A stretch of 64,000 nucleotides of DNA from Usnea hakonensis. Its lineage: Eukaryota; Ascomycota; Lecanoromycetes; Lecanorales; Parmeliaceae. The translations under genes and the position numbers were made by a program. A model generated the notes under the pieces. The model saw only the letters and a list, made by a program, of their open reading frames with translations. It was not told where the DNA came from and did not search any database. Location: assembly GCA_013423325.1 (NCBI GenBank), contig BLJB01000026.1, positions 62,001 to 126,000 of the forward strand, written 5' to 3'. Shown here piece by piece: positions 45,159 through 57,705 of this stretch. Position 1 is the stretch's first letter, and every line of letters starts with the position of its first letter.

Positions 45159-45617
45159 TCTTTTGCTATTGCGATCGCTATCCTCTACTGCGGCACCTCC
45201 GATGGGTTGAATGGAGAATGGAAATGCAAAATCTTTGGTGACAGCAGACATCAGGTTTCAGTTCCAGGCTGGAGAACCTAGGCAAAGATTTGGACTTCTC
45301 AAGATGCGAACATCGGGCCCTGTATGGTACGCTTACTGCAAGATCGCCCATTGTTGAATGAGATGCAGTCATTTTAAGCTTGTTGATAGGATTAGATGAA
45401 ACCGTCGGGAGTGAATTTTCCTTGGAGGCTTGTGCGGCGTGTATTTGTTATATGATCCTATCTCCTTGTTCTGAACATTGGTCAATCTCAGATCATCGCA
45501 CTACGACGTTGTGGCGCATAACAGGGGTCGTTACTGCCCACTCGATGGTCAATGGCTGAAATTTCTTTTTGGAGGTGGTGGAGCGTTGCATACCGTCTGA
45601 TGTTCCATCGGGCTAGC

Positions 45618-46164
45618 AGCTCGGCGGGGGTGAAAAAATACCTCGGCAGGGGTGAGCATATTCTCGGTATATACGCTCATCGGGGGTGAAGCGTATATGC
45701 TCACCCCCCACCAGGTGCTAAACTTTTTAGCGTCAGACTATAAGAATTAGTATTGGCAGAATAATCTACCTTACGCGCCCGCTCGGTATATACTGGACTA
45801 AAAAAGGTAGACGACTGTCATACCTTAGGGTATACCTCGGGGGGTGCACCCTATAAGGTGCACCCCCCGAGGTGCACCCTAAGGTGTAATAGCGACTTGG
45901 TAAATATCTACTTTACGAGGCCGCAGTATATGCTCGGCATATACTAGAGGCATATGCTGGAGGCATATACTGGAGACCGCTTAGAATGGGCATATACTCG
46001 GCATATGCTACAGGTCCCTTAGAATGGCCAGTATTTTCTGCGCTAAGAAAAAGCTCGTAGGGGGTGAAACCGATATGCCCAGCATATGCTGAGACCTCGT
46101 GGGGGGTAAAAAGGGCTTGGCATATGCTCACCCCTGCCCAGATTTTTTTCACCCCCGCCGAGCT
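45618..46164. mobile_element. 547 bp inverted-repeat element, MITE-like
   Basis: The ends are inverted repeats: the first 21 nt (AGCTCGGCGGGGGTGAAAAAA) match the complement of the last 21 nt perfectly. The match extends to about 45 nt with mismatches (GCAGGGGTGAGCATAT at both ends). The interior carries many GGGGTGA/TCACCCC and CATATGC/TATAC words plus a large hairpin. It encodes no transposase. This structure fits a non-autonomous DNA transposon (MITE). A target-site duplication is not obvious in the flanks, which is a weakness. I do not recognise the family. Confidence 0.7.
45822..45885. repeat. 29 bp hairpin inside the element
   Basis: Left arm 45822-45850 and right arm 45857-45885 are complementary over 29 bp with two mismatches, separated by a 6 nt loop (CTATAA). 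The core is rich in GGTGCACC. Confidence 0.85.
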
Positions 46165-47218
46165 GATACCCGTGTTCGATCGCCCCCAACTCGTTACGTA
46201 AATAGCACCAACGAGGCGGGCAACCCTAACAACGACGCATTGCGGCGGTAAAATGCAAACACGTTGAAATTTCTTCAGATGGAGCGTGGCTCCCTTGCGC
46301 ACCATGCTTCCGTCAAAAGGGCCATTTTTGACTGATGTAACTCCCTATGTTGGATTTGTTAGACGGAAGGTAAGGGCAGATTCATGCAAGCCTCGGGCAG
46401 AGACAAGTTCAAAAAAGGAGTCTGCCCAACCACGGAGCCCAGTCCTAATTGAAGAGCCTACGGCCTACGCATCACATTAGTCATCGATATGTGATGACGC
46501 GTCCGCGCAGGATAGAGGGAACCGTCTATCCTATTCAAATTCACGACCTCTTTCGCTAATCAGGCCGCGAGGGCAGTGATGGCCACAAGATTGTCCAGCC
46601 AATTAGATCCCTTCCCAACAAACGAAATGGTACACAGAAATGCAGCGAGTGTGAAATCTGCGTCCCTTTGCATTTGCGTCACAAAAGGTAGGGGAAGGTC
46701 ATTTGAGATCAAAGTCCAACAGCGGAAAATAAGCTAGGATGAGAGAGAACAATCCTTTGGATATTACGAAGAGAGCTTCTTGCGGGGTGAGATGGGATTT
46801 CGTTTTTGCAATTTTGCAACTTCGGTCTGGCGTTATAAGTCGCACCACGGCGTATCGCAGAGAAATACGAGATAAGCAGGAACGATCTCCGGATAGAGGG
46901 TATAGATTGAAGGCACATGGCTTTCTGTTTGCCATGATTTTGAAATAAAACAGGAAAGTAGAACCACGGCTTGCCGATGCTCCTTTCTAAGTGTACCGTA
47001 ATTTAGGGAGGGCGCTGCCATGATGTTGATGCAATGCTCCAGTATACATTCGGTTGACAAATGCAACTAACGAAAACAAATTTAGTGAACAGGCAGGATC
47101 TTCATCGACTTTTTGACTTCGGTTGAATTTGCATTATGTATCATCAGTATACTCTCACAGATTTGCAACAAAATTAGATTAGGGGTAGAATTCTTAGAAA
47201 CGGCGGCGTCGTAGAGGT

Positions 47219-50200
47219 CTATTGACTCCCGAATCCTGTTCCCAAGCCGCCCAGTTGCCCCTTCCTTTCTAGCGCCAACAACGAAAAATGCCCACCGACA
47301 ACTGGCCTTGCGATGAACGTTACCTGAGTCGGACTCACAGGATAGTATCCCATATCAATTGTATCGTATAGATCAGTGAACGCGTATTGCGTAGTCGTCT
47401 CGTTGAGCCAATAACCCAGAGCATTAACAAACAACCTCCTAGTCTCTGGCGAACAAGTTGCAGCTGTCCACATCGATTCGTCACTCTTGGTGAGACTGTG
47501 GCGACTATCGAGGGGAATGCCAAATACTTGACTGACGGTGGGGTAATATTTTGACTGCATCTCGTAAAGCGCGTCTGGGATGAGGTTCAAATCGAGGAGC
47601 ACATCAGGGAAAGTGTTGTAAAGGAGACTGTATGTTGAGCGCCATTGGTAGGCGAGGATAGTATGCTTCTCAGACGGATCGATTGCGAGTTCTTCCCATT
47701 CGGCGTAGAAATTCGAAGCTGTCGTGCTATAATTTTTGGAGCCAAAAGAGTCATTTGCCAACGTGGATATGAAGGACATGGCTCGGATGCCGATTATACC
47801 TTTGATTGCTAGATTCGTTTGGTTGACCAACGCACCGGCGAAGTCGTCAGTACTGACCTGAAGGCCTGGAAGCAGCGAGTATTCAATTAAGTACGAAGCG
47901 AATTGTTGGAGCTTGGTGTAATGTGCCTGGATAAATGCTGTATTACCAGAAAATTTGTAGTAGGCATAGGTCATCTAGCACATTCAGAGTTAGCATTTGC
48001 ACTTGTAGGTGAGAGCATGAAAAATGATGTACGTCCGGGAAATCACAAGAGTGTATTATATGCATAATTGCTGTTGCAAAATATACTGAGCTCTAACACC
48101 AGTCTGAAACAAAAATAGAAAAAGAGGATGATGTCTTACAAGAATCATATTCCCACTTTCTTCGACGGGCATATATTCATCATTGCCCTCCACATGTCCG
48201 GTCCTGTACAATTTATAATCAGTATGACTTCATTGAGGTAGGAGGTTTGCATTACAGAACAAGAGGGGGAAAAAGTACGGGTCTTTGCTCCCGAAACATT
48301 TTGAGGTTTCATATAGGTCATCATTCAAGGGATGCTTCGAAAAGTTGACTCACGCGTTAGGGAAATTCGTGCCCAAATCATGCATACTGTAGCCGTTAGG
48401 GTAGAACCCATTCTCCTGATTCTGAAATAAAGGCTCGAGAGAGTATCGAATCAGCTCTGGATTTGCGTAGAGAAAGAAGGGCATAGCTGGATATAGGACG
48501 TCGACGGTGTTGACGTTTCCATCGGAAGAGATCTCTTTTTGGAATAACAATGGCTCTGACGTGTTCGCACTCGTGTTCGAGCAGCCACCCGACGGGGGTA
48601 CGGTCATGATATAGGCGCCCATGATTTGCCGAGTCGACAGGGCAACAATAGAGTAGTATGCCTGAGCTTCTTCAACATCCGGTATAGGGACTCCGCTGAA
48701 ATTGTCAGGATTCAAGAAACCGTACATGTTGTTTGGATCGAAGATATATTGATTCCCGTACTGGTCGGTATTATTGGTGTAGGTTTGAGAACCGTTCGAG
48801 TAGAATGGAAGTGGGTTGGCGGTATTATTGCTGTATACCATAGCCATGTTCGCACTATAGTACGAATCCACGTCTGACTTGAGCTGAGCTTCGAAATTGG
48901 AAGCCAGTTGCTGGGTTGTAGAGAAATCGTTAAAATGAAAATTGATCATCTTGAAAACATCGCCATAGCATCGAGTCCACCATGGTTGCAATGACAGGAC
49001 CCCTTGGGATGTCAAATATCGGATTGCCGGTTGCTGGACCTCTCCGATCGTGTACATCACGGAAGCCGAAACCACGGTTCCGAAATCATGGGCAAAGGCA
49101 AAAGCAGGATCTCGAGTGCCGAACGGTCGGTAGCTGGGATCAACAAAGTCTTGCAACGAGTGCGTCATGACATATTGGTACAGGAGATTGCTCGAATATC
49201 CACTTTGGTAGCTAAAATTGGTCGATCCTGAGAAATTGGACGATGTAGAGTAGGTCAGATTACCCCCTGCATAATCATAAGAATCTAACAACATTAGAGG
49301 GGAAGCATATATACATAGAGGCTTATTGTATTCTTCAGCGAACTCATACGCGTTCTCCAAGTAGACAAACCTGGAATGGGTCAGTACAGTTTGAAGATTC
49401 TTTTTATTGATGGGTAGAGTACTCCTACCAGCTGTATATTGACGAGGAATCTGTGGCGTTGATACTTCCGTTCGTAGGGGTAGACCCTTCATAGAAGGTC
49501 CACTGCGTAGTGACATTGCTCTCGTATGCCACCCAGGCTGCATTGACATCACTGTAAAACTGCACACTATGACTATTGTTGTCCAATGATTTAACGGAAG
49601 TCGTCAAGTAGCTAAGCGGAATACTTGTTCGGCAGAGATCTTTAGGTAAAACCGACGACAGGAAGCTGGCCGTGACTTCCACCGGACCAGCACCGAACGT
49701 GAAGTTTGAGTATTGCGAGTCATAAGTGACTGTCAAGGGGACAGCAGGCTTCAAATTTGGCAACGTAGGAAGAGTTGAAGAGCCAGTGCCAAGGTATTCG
49801 TAGGAAGTCCCATCGACAGTCACGATCTGTGAGAAACTAAGCTGTCGCTCTCAAGCTACACTGTCCTCCGGGTATTTACCCCTTCCCAGCCAAGAGGTGT
49901 ACCTGGCCTATTAAGATCAGCTTTTGTCTCAGGATTCAAGCGCATTCGATTCTAGCACACACCAAAATATCACGCCATTGGTATTCAATGTGCCATTGTT
50001 CGAAGTAGAGCTCCATGCGCTGGTATATGGAGAACGGACGGCCAGTGGGATAGCTGGAGGTCGTGCAGGAGAGTAGGCTGGAAGGGTGTTTCTACAATGA
50101 GATTAGTGCTGGAAGTACAAATGTGTTCTAATGTCACTCACCCGTTGATGTCCTTAGCCGTCACATCGAGTTGAGCAATGGCCAGACTGGCCGAGAAGAG

Positions 50201-50230
50201 CGAGACCAAGAGAAAGATAGCTGCACTCAT
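47219..50230 (-). CDS. secreted glutaminase (GtaA type)
   Basis: Extracellular glutaminase that releases ammonium from L-glutamine, related to Aspergillus GtaA. At least seven exons; the first is 50230-50142 and begins with a signal peptide (AAIFLLVSLFSASLAIAQ). Splicing joins NTLPAYSPARPPAIPLAVRS, TNGVIFWPGTPLGWEG and IVTVDGTSYEYLG. A large middle exon encodes FAFAHDFGTVVSASVMYTI, ALSTRQIMGAYIM and PEQIRYSLEPLF-like NPELIRYSLEPLFQNQENGF. The next exons give SMHDLGTNFPN, then GHVEGNDEYMPVEESGNMIL, all characteristic of the family. The last exon has LPGLQVSTDDFAGALVNQTN and ends GGLGTGFGSQ. Family proteins are near 690 residues, which fits. Many N-x-S/T sites are present. The exact ends of the inner exons were not all placed. 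Confidence 0.9.
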
Positions 50231-51095
50231 GGCGGAAATCCGATGACATCAAGCAAGCCAACGACGAGCTCTGGAGGAGCTGCTGAGGGGGACTCCATAG
50301 TCTTATACTCGACGCCGTTGGCAGAACGCTCGGGGCTCGGTAGAAATCTAGCTGCATGGCTTTGGTAGCTGTGGAGCTCGTGGGGCAGCTTTAGCCACTT
50401 TGCCGGGTCGCTCGCAGTGCTTTGCCTAATTATCTGTCAATTATTACGTACTTGCTTGATAGTAGTCGTCATCATTTGTCCGTCATAGCAACATTGTTAA
50501 GAAGAGGACGGAATATGATGCTTCCAAGTACTTGAGACTGCACGAAGCCAAGATATTGGATAAAGTATTGCGGAGAAAATAAAAAGCAAAAAGGCGGGGT
50601 ACTAAATCCGAAGTGGGGCTGCAGGTGGGGAAAGTGATATAGAGTAAAGTACCTACCTAGCTTGGCAGGCACCGGGATCCAAGCCTCAATGTACATGCCA
50701 AAATCAGTACAAGTCCTCAGCCGCTCCAATCAATAGAGGATGTCAGCGCTGGAAGGCCGCGCTATAGACTTACAGTGCATTTGCTGGGTCATTGCCCGCC
50801 GTATACTACGGATCTTGCCTATTCGTCCACGACTCCACAGAGCCACCATCAACTTTAGCCTCCCTGTCACCAAGCATTAAGCGGGTCGATCCTGTCATGA
50901 GCTACCATAGCATTTTGATGACTAGCAACTTGTGACGTCTACTCACACCTTCTACGATCATCTCTGCCGTCATCGTCTTCTCCCTTAAATCCGAGCAACC
51001 TGCACATTGTAAGTGGAGCACATGTTGCCCGACTGCACTGGTCATGAATCCGTCAAGTAACACATGTGATGATGAGCCACTCGGTCCGCCTACGC
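50231..51095. other. intergenic, glutaminase promoter side
   Basis: No gene is supported. A GTATAAGA element on the minus strand near 50302-50309 lies about 75 nt upstream of the glutaminase ATG and may act as a TATA box. GTAAAGTACC words occur near 50644. Confidence 0.4.
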
Positions 51096-51672
51096 TCACG
51101 TTTTCACTCCTTTCTTTCCTCCGAAGAACCCTTTCAACCCGCCCTTCTTCCCACTCTTGTCAATGCTTCCAGCACGCGCCTAGGAATCGTTTAGCATTTG
51201 ATAAGATCAACTGGTAGCAACGACGAACCTGTTCCGTATCTTTGTAGGCCACCGGAGGATTCCCTCCGCGGAACGGATCGTCATTGTGCACCACATACCA
51301 CCCAAGTCTCGCTCCGGGTGCCAACACATCAATCAAGTCTGACATGGCGTTCCATTGTGATCCTGCACTCGGCTGTAATCTCCCCGTAAGGTCAATGCTG
51401 AGATCATGCTCGACCACAGTGTCGCACAGGTAGGCATAAGGTTGGGTACCGTCGTCGAGGCCGCCTTGCTCAACCAAGCGAACATTTGGTAGCTGAGTCA
51501 TGATTTCTGGGTGGTGGGCGCGCAAGCTCTCGATAAGAGCAGCAGAGCTGCCCTCGGTCATGGTGTAATTGACGGCCGCATCAAGAACGTTGTTCATGAT
51601 GATGTATGGGCCAATACCATGATGGCCTTGGTTGCGCTGCCAGCGGAAGCCGTGAATGAGATAGACAGGCAT
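51096..51672 (-). CDS. small protein of unknown function (MPVYLIHGF family)
   Basis: Family function not known to me. Two exons, 51672-51229 and 51179-51096, close in frame to give 175 residues; the donor is CAG|GTTCG and the acceptor TTCCTAG. The start MPVYLIHGFRWQRNQGHHGI and the phrase QPYAYLCDTVVEHDLSIDL look conserved-type rather than random. The short last exon encodes a basic tail (KKGGLKGFFGGKKGVKT). The fold appears mixed alpha/beta. There is no signal peptide. Neighbours give no functional clue. The tail rich in Lys and Gly could contact membranes or nucleic acid, which is speculative. Confidence 0.75.
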
Positions 51673-52679
51673 TTGGAAAATTCTGTGTGCTTGTAATTTT
51701 GAATTTGATGCCGAGATACAGGGAATATAATGTATGACAGTCAAGTAGACTCTTGTTCGCGATGTTTGTGGAGACCTGTCGATGAACGTGAGACCATGAT
51801 CATCAATATTTTGTGATATGTGAGAGCATATCCGTCTGAACGGATACTACAGGCAGAAATAAGGGGTATTCGTACACCCTGTAAATGTGAAATGCTTATG
51901 GCCGTAGTGGAACGCAGGCAGTCGCAATTTCATACACTCTTTGACAAATTGAACACCGTTTTCGAAGCACAGATGTTCATACAGGATGAATCTTCCTCCA
52001 ATGTGTGCCCTAATCTTGAAGAAACGCCAAAGTCCAATGCCTCTGGACGGCTATTAGAAGTCGAAACCTGGCTCACACACGCAAGCACAAAAAAACAAAA
52101 AGAAACAAAGTGACCGCCGGTTCAATGCACTGGGACGAAGCAAAGAGCGGCCAAAATAAAACACGGATGTAATTCAGAAGCTGATTCTTTCAGAGAAGAC
52201 TAGTGAACAGTTATAAGTTTATAAGGGAATAAAGACATGTCGGCCTCTAGGTGCGGGATCTTGCCAATTGGTGCTACCCCATGCAGCAATCTCCACTTGT
52301 TAGATGCATGGCGGTAGGAGGAATGGCATCTAGGTCTGTGCCTTTCCGAAAATTATGGCGGTGACAACGTATAGGTATAACGGATATAAAACAGCGATAT
52401 AGGGTAAGGTAGGAAGGAATGATGAGGAGTTGTGATTTATGTGTGAAACAGTAAGGCCGGGTGAAGGATAATTTACAATTGGAGGTTACTTTACGTGGGG
52501 AAATCAAATTCGGGATCTGCCTGTCAATTGCGGCAAATGACCCAACGCGGCTCTAAACGACGAAAATTGGACACGTTGGACTGGGCCATTCAGGGACCGA
52601 AGTCTCTTGAGGGCATTCCTAATATTTCGACGACGATAACCATTGCTACGTGGTGACCGTGCTTCATATTTGCTTAAGG
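51673..52679. other. intergenic
   Basis: One motif-free plus-strand frame (51820-52113) lacks an ATG start at its left end and is not called. No RNA gene was seen. Confidence 0.4.
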
Positions 52680-53661
52680 TCACTGCTTACCTTCATACAT
52701 CTCGCTCCACACGCTGTCGAACACGTCTTGCTTGACCGCAAAATCTCGGATGAAATCCTTTTCCAGATAGTGGGTTCTTTTTCCCAGTAACACCAAGCTG
52801 TGTAGAGGAGCCCCAAGATCTACACCACTCAACTGCTTCAGCGTCCCAACTGCCATCTTCTGGTCCCTGGCACCAACTCTAGCCACGCCGATAGCCAGAT
52901 TCAGAGGTCCGCATATGCCTTCTCCCCGCTCTTCCTCTATTTCGAGCATTTGACTTGCGCACTGGGCGACGGTCATGAAACGAGGCGGCTCGTAGATCTT
53001 TCGACCTCTGGCAAGATTCGCTAGCGATTGCTCTTTGACCTTGATGTCTAGGAGTAAAAGACTGTGCAGGCCAATTTGCTGGTTCTCTTTCAATCGATCG
53101 TAGAATGAAGAGGGTTTCCAGGCCTCTGTGAAGAAGACCATACTGACAGTTTGGCCAAAATTGTAAAGCTGTAGTCCTGTAGCTCCGATTGCGGACATGA
53201 TAGAAGCATTATGGACGCTTTGTACCGGAATTTGGAGTTCTCTGGCTCTGAGGACGAGGTCGGTGTGGGTGGTCGCTCTGTGGAGTCACTCATTAGCCTT
53301 GCCATGTAGCTTCCGGTATTTGTACATAACCTCATACCCAAAAGGGTCTCCAACTACCAAGAAAGCGACGTCTAAGGTATCGGCTCCTGCTAATATTTCA
53401 TCACTCGCAGATTCGACCGTCTCACGATCTGCAATAATGACTTGACGTCCATAGTATGCTTCCTACTGTGGACAACATCAGCATTAGATCTAAACACTGC
53501 ATAATTTGAATGAAGAGGAGTCTTACCAACTTTGCTATGTCTACTAGCAAAATGCTCGTGTAGGCTTCGAGATATACTCGTTCTGCCTTTTTGATCAGCT
53601 CGAGACCTTTGACGGTGACATCGGTCTCATCCGCCAATCCAAGTCCGATCATGTACAGCAT
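52680..53661 (-). CDS. DPH5: diphthine methyl ester synthase (Dph5)
   Basis: SAM-dependent methyltransferase that makes the diphthine methyl ester on the modified histidine of elongation factor 2. Three exons: the first starts at 53661 (MLYMIGLGLADETDVTVKG, then YLEAYTSILL), the second begins EAYYGRQVIIADRETVES and ends GDPFG, and the third starts ATTHTDLVLRARE. This gives 286 residues, the usual length. Signatures present are AFLVVGDPFGATTHTDLVLR (SAM-binding) and SIMSAIGATGLQLYNFGQTV. The stop follows YEGKQ; a GGTAAGC sequence just there could be a donor, but the length is already complete. It is head-to-head with SEC18, 265 nt apart. Confidence 0.94.
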
Positions 53662-53926
53662 AATGCCGTTCTTGGGCTCTATGACCCTGACGTTTGAACG
53701 TTGAAGTAGATGATGCTCGGAGAGAAAAGACGACTTCGCAGCTCAGACAAAATATCCCGCTTTAACGCTTGGCGCCTTTCCGCGCCAAGGCCGCAGCTGT
53801 GTGTTCTCATCCTCGCGAAGAGGTCTTTGTTCTGGTGCCTCTGGCTAGGCAGCCATATGAGATTAAAGCTTGGACCGTTATCGTATGATGTCTGTAAACA
53901 ATTCTTGCCCCCAAAATTAATCCAAC
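53662..53926. promoter_or_regulatory. putative bidirectional promoter, DPH5-SEC18
   Basis: A 265 nt gap separates the two divergent ATGs, so the promoters of both genes must lie within or overlap it. No clear TATA box was seen. Confidence 0.5.
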
Positions 53927-56423
53927 ATGTTCGGCCGCAACCCTCGACCGACTCAGCCAAGTCAACCTCCTCCCCAACAGCCGGCGGTCTCTTACAATCG
54001 AATACCTCAAGCCAGCTCTGATCGATACGGCGATCCACAAGGGCGTCCATTAGGTGGTAGCCAAAGACCCTACTACGATGGCGCTCCGCCAGAGAAGCAC
54101 GAATACTCTCGAGGACAATCGAGACAAGGGCCAGGAGGCCAAACGTGGCAGCTACAACCAGCGAAGTTGAGGAATGAAAGATTTACATTTGGGAACCTAG
54201 TTGCTGTCTCGCCTTTTGATTTCCCTCCATCTCAAGGCAGCCCGAACTTCTATGTCATTCTGAATAACCTCTATGTCTGCACTGCGAGAACGGAAGATAG
54301 CTTCGCACAAGGGCAGATCGGTCTCTCGGAACCTCAAAGATCTTGGACGCAGATCAGCCTCCAGGATATCGTGCACCTCAAGAGGTATGATCCGTTTCAA
54401 GAAGGTGGTCCTCGCTATCTCGGATCGTTAGATGTGGAAATCGGCTTTGCAACCAGTAGGGAGACAGAGGATCCTTTTGATCAGGATGAGTTGCAACAAT
54501 ACTTCGCTAAGGTATACTAACTGGCGAGAATGATACTATGACCTAGCTAATGTGACATAGAACTACGAAAACCAAATTCTCGCTCCAGGCCAACGAATCC
54601 TCATGGACTACAAGAGTCTCAAATTTCTGATTGTTGTCAAAGTCATACAACTTGTCGACCTTTCGGTGGACAAGAATTCTGCTGGCTCTGAGCCTAGTAT
54701 GTCTGATGCTCGCAGCCGTGGTATTCTTACACGTCAGAGTCAAATGAACTTTTTCAAAGATGCAAAATCTCGGGTGAATTTGAAAGCCTCAAAACGAAGA
54801 CCTGCCGCCAACGCTATATTTACCCCTGACTTCAAGTTTGAAGACATGGGGATCGGTGGGTTAGATAAAGAATTTAGCGCTATTTTTCGAAGAGCCTTTG
54901 CTTCACGCATCTTCCCACCCGGGCTGATTGAGTCGATGGGCATCCAACATGTGAAAGGCATATTGTTGTTTGGTCCTCCGGGGACCGGGAAAACATTGAT
55001 TGCTCGGAGGATCGGCAAGATGCTAAACGCTCGAGAACCAAAAGTTATCAATGGACCAGAAGTCCTCAACAAATACGTTGGCCAGTCTGAGGAGAATATT
55101 CGAAAGCTCTTTGCGGACGCCGAAAAGGAATACAGGGAGAAAGGCGATGAGAGTGGTTTGCACATCATTATATTTGATGAGCTTGATGCGGTCTGCAAGC
55201 AAAGAGGTAGTGGTGCAGGCGGAGGTACAGGGGTCGGGGACAGCGTCGTAAATCAGCTACTCTCGAAGCTTGATGGTGTCGACCAACTAAACAACATTCT
55301 GCTCATTGGAATGACCAATCGAATGGACATGATTGATGATGCCCTGCTTCGACCTGGCCGGTTGGAGGTCCACATGGAGATTTCTTTGCCAGATGAGTAT
55401 GGTCGAGTACAAATCCTCAAGATCCACACCTCAAAGATGAGGGAAAGTGGTAATTTAGATCCTGATGTCAGTCTAGAGGAGCTGGCTCATCTGACGAAGA
55501 ATTTCAGTGGTGCCGAGATCAGTGGTTTGGTCCGAAGCGCAACCTCTTTTGCTCTGAACCGGCATGTCAAGGTTGGTACACTTGCAGGCGTCTCCGAGGA
55601 CGTTGACAAGATGACGGTAAACCGTGACGATTTCGAGCATGCATTTGACGATGTGAAGCCTGCTTTTGGGGTCTCAGAAGACGAAATGCAAAGATGCCTT
55701 CGTGGCGGTATCATTCGCTTTTCGGAAGCGATTGATGGCATCTTGAACGAAGCGAGCCTCATCGTCAAACAAGTTCAAGAGCCAGAGAGTACTCCGCTGT
55801 TCTCGACTATTCTGTATGGCCCGCCAGGGTCGGGTAAGACCGCGCTCGCTGCGAAGATCGCGCTGGACAGTGGCTACCCTCTCATCAAGATGTGCAGTCC
55901 AGACAATATGATTGGATTCAACGAGTCAATGAAGATTGAACATATGCGTCGTATTTTTGACGATGCCTACAAAAGCCCTCTGAGTGTGGTACTGATAGAC
56001 AACATTGAGCGAATTGTCGAGTGGGTGCCGATTGGTCCACGCTTCAGTAACGGCGTGCTCCAAGCGCTAATGGTCCTCCTCAAGAAAGAACCGCCCAAGG
56101 GTCGGAGACTTCTGGTTCTCGCAACGACAGGGGAAAGGTCTGTTCTACAACAATTGGACGTGTTCACATCCTTCGATTCAAACATTGCTGTGCCGAATGT
56201 TATGGGTTATGCGGAACTCTCCTTCATCATGGAGCAATCAGGCGCGTTTGGGGATCCAAATCGTGCGATCCATGAGCTTCGCGAGATGACACGCAGTGAG
56301 TCGGTGGGCGTTGGGATTAAGAAGATTCTGCTCGCTATGGAAACGGCAAAGCAAGATCGGGACAGAGAAGGGCGTTTTGCTCAGACGATGGCAAGAGCGA
56401 AGGCTCAGATGGACTATTCGTAG
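53927..56423 (+). CDS. SEC18: vesicle-fusion ATPase Sec18/NSF
   Basis: AAA+ ATPase that disassembles SNARE complexes after membrane fusion, working with Sec17/alpha-SNAP. Two exons, 53927-54511 and 54561-56423, give 815 residues. The N-terminal 80 residues are a Pro/Gln-rich extension; the N-domain follows (FTFGNLVAVSPFDFPPSQ). D1 has Walker A GPPGTGKT, Walker B HIIIFDELDAV and the downstream TNRMDMIDDALLRPGRLEVH. D2 has Walker A GPPGSGKTALAAKIALDSGY and a degenerate Walker B (VVLIDNIERI), as in all NSF proteins where D2 mainly oligomerises. GTATAC donor, CTAAC branch and TAG acceptor define the 49 nt intron. Nothing catalytic is missing. Confidence 0.97.
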
Positions 56424-57705
56424 ACAAGCAATAGATGCAATCTTGATGACGAGTCTTAGATCTCAATGCACAAATTGCCACAAATTCATGTATACACAGA
56501 ATTTTGCATTAGGCGGTCGCTTACCCCTGAGTTTTACCACTCACCAATAATCCATGGGATACTTTGGTTGTGGATAAGGTATACCTTATGCAATGCATTG
56601 CGGAGATTGCCTCTTGTTATACTTAACTCAGCCCTATCAAATTTCGGTCAGGGTTATGGAGTACAGGGTGACTGCAGGGTCCGCGCTAAATGATACATGT
56701 CTTAGCCTGATGGAAGGTAGTAACAATTTTATGGCATTGCATTGTCGGACACAGCCCGCCGTCACCTGCCTTGCATGACAACGGCACACGGCAGCTGTCA
56801 AAGTACATTGCAGGTACAAGGCTGCTTTCGTTTCCACTTGCCCCAATATTATTCAGTGGCCTCGGTGAGAGACACGCGGATACTTCAATGCCATAGGCAG
56901 AGCCCAAAGGGACAACGCATCTCGAACATGTCGCTCATTGAATGTTTCAAGAAAGTCGGCTTCAACTAATGCCTCTTTACTGCGTAAACCTACCTAATGT
57001 GGTGGCGTCTCGGACGATTTCCCAAGCGATCGCAGCAAGAAAATGCACAGATCGTCTGCAGCGTTGTGCCGTCATTGGCATCCTTCAAACAATCAAGACA
57101 TGGAGCGCTATCAGTACGTAACCGACACCACCAGTGCTAAAGGCTATTAGAGTACTCTGCTATTGAGGGGCAATCGCACCAATTGCCGCGCCTAGAAGAA
57201 GCCAGACCTTTCATACTTTTCAAGCAGCAAGGGATCCGGTGCCGGAATTTGCTCGCCTTGGAGGGTCTCCGGGCCATCTTACAGGCCAGAACCAGGATCC
57301 GTGGAGTAGGTTCTACATGCTAGTCAGACTCCATGATTGTCTTTTGCACTCTATTGAAGTGGGGTCAGTGACGGAACGGTCATGGTGCCTCTCAGCTTCC
57401 CTCCGCATCGGCCGATGACGAGGGACTCGAGCTGGCTATAAAAGGGAGGGCATTCGCCCACTTTCCTACATTCCTTTCTTCTTCTTGATTATATTCCCCT
57501 ACCTTCGCACTCCACTTTTTCATCTATACCTAAAGCAGAAAGCCGGCTTGCACTCGCCTATTACACCTGTCCTTGCTTACACCCAAGCTTGACCCATTCT
57601 ACTCAAAGCACTTCACCACATCCCTCTACCCCAGTACGTTGTCGTTGTTCTACCTTTATTGACCAATACCGGTCTTCCACATCTATCAACCACACTCTCG
57701 CCGAT
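56424..57705. other. intergenic and 5' leader of the KxDL gene
   Basis: No gene is supported in the first 1 kb. Promoter DNA for the KxDL gene includes a TATA box at 57437-57444 and a pyrimidine-rich leader from about 57470. Confidence 0.5.
57437..57444 (+). promoter_or_regulatory. TATA box of the KxDL gene
   Basis: TATAAAAG in the context GGCTATAAAAGGG, followed about 40 nt later by a CT-rich initiator region and an unspliced leader to the ATG at 57706. Confidence 0.6.

Larger units (their letters stand above)
44376..47218. other. 2.8 kb gene-free region
   Basis: No gene is supported. It contains a tandem duplication (44944-45158) and an inverted-repeat element (45618-46164). Short open frames overlapping these repeats are shadows. 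Confidence 0.55.

Noticed and set aside
45008..45241. Frame translating the tandem duplication into repeated peptides
   Set aside because: The repeats in the protein only reflect the DNA duplication; there is no ATG context or downstream exon.
45913..46305. 130-codon minus-strand frame over the right half of the inverted-repeat element
   Set aside because: Repeats the internal words of the element and has no transposase signature.
51820..52113. Short plus-strand frame
   Set aside because: Its left end uses a non-ATG codon; the remaining 70 or so codons have no motif.
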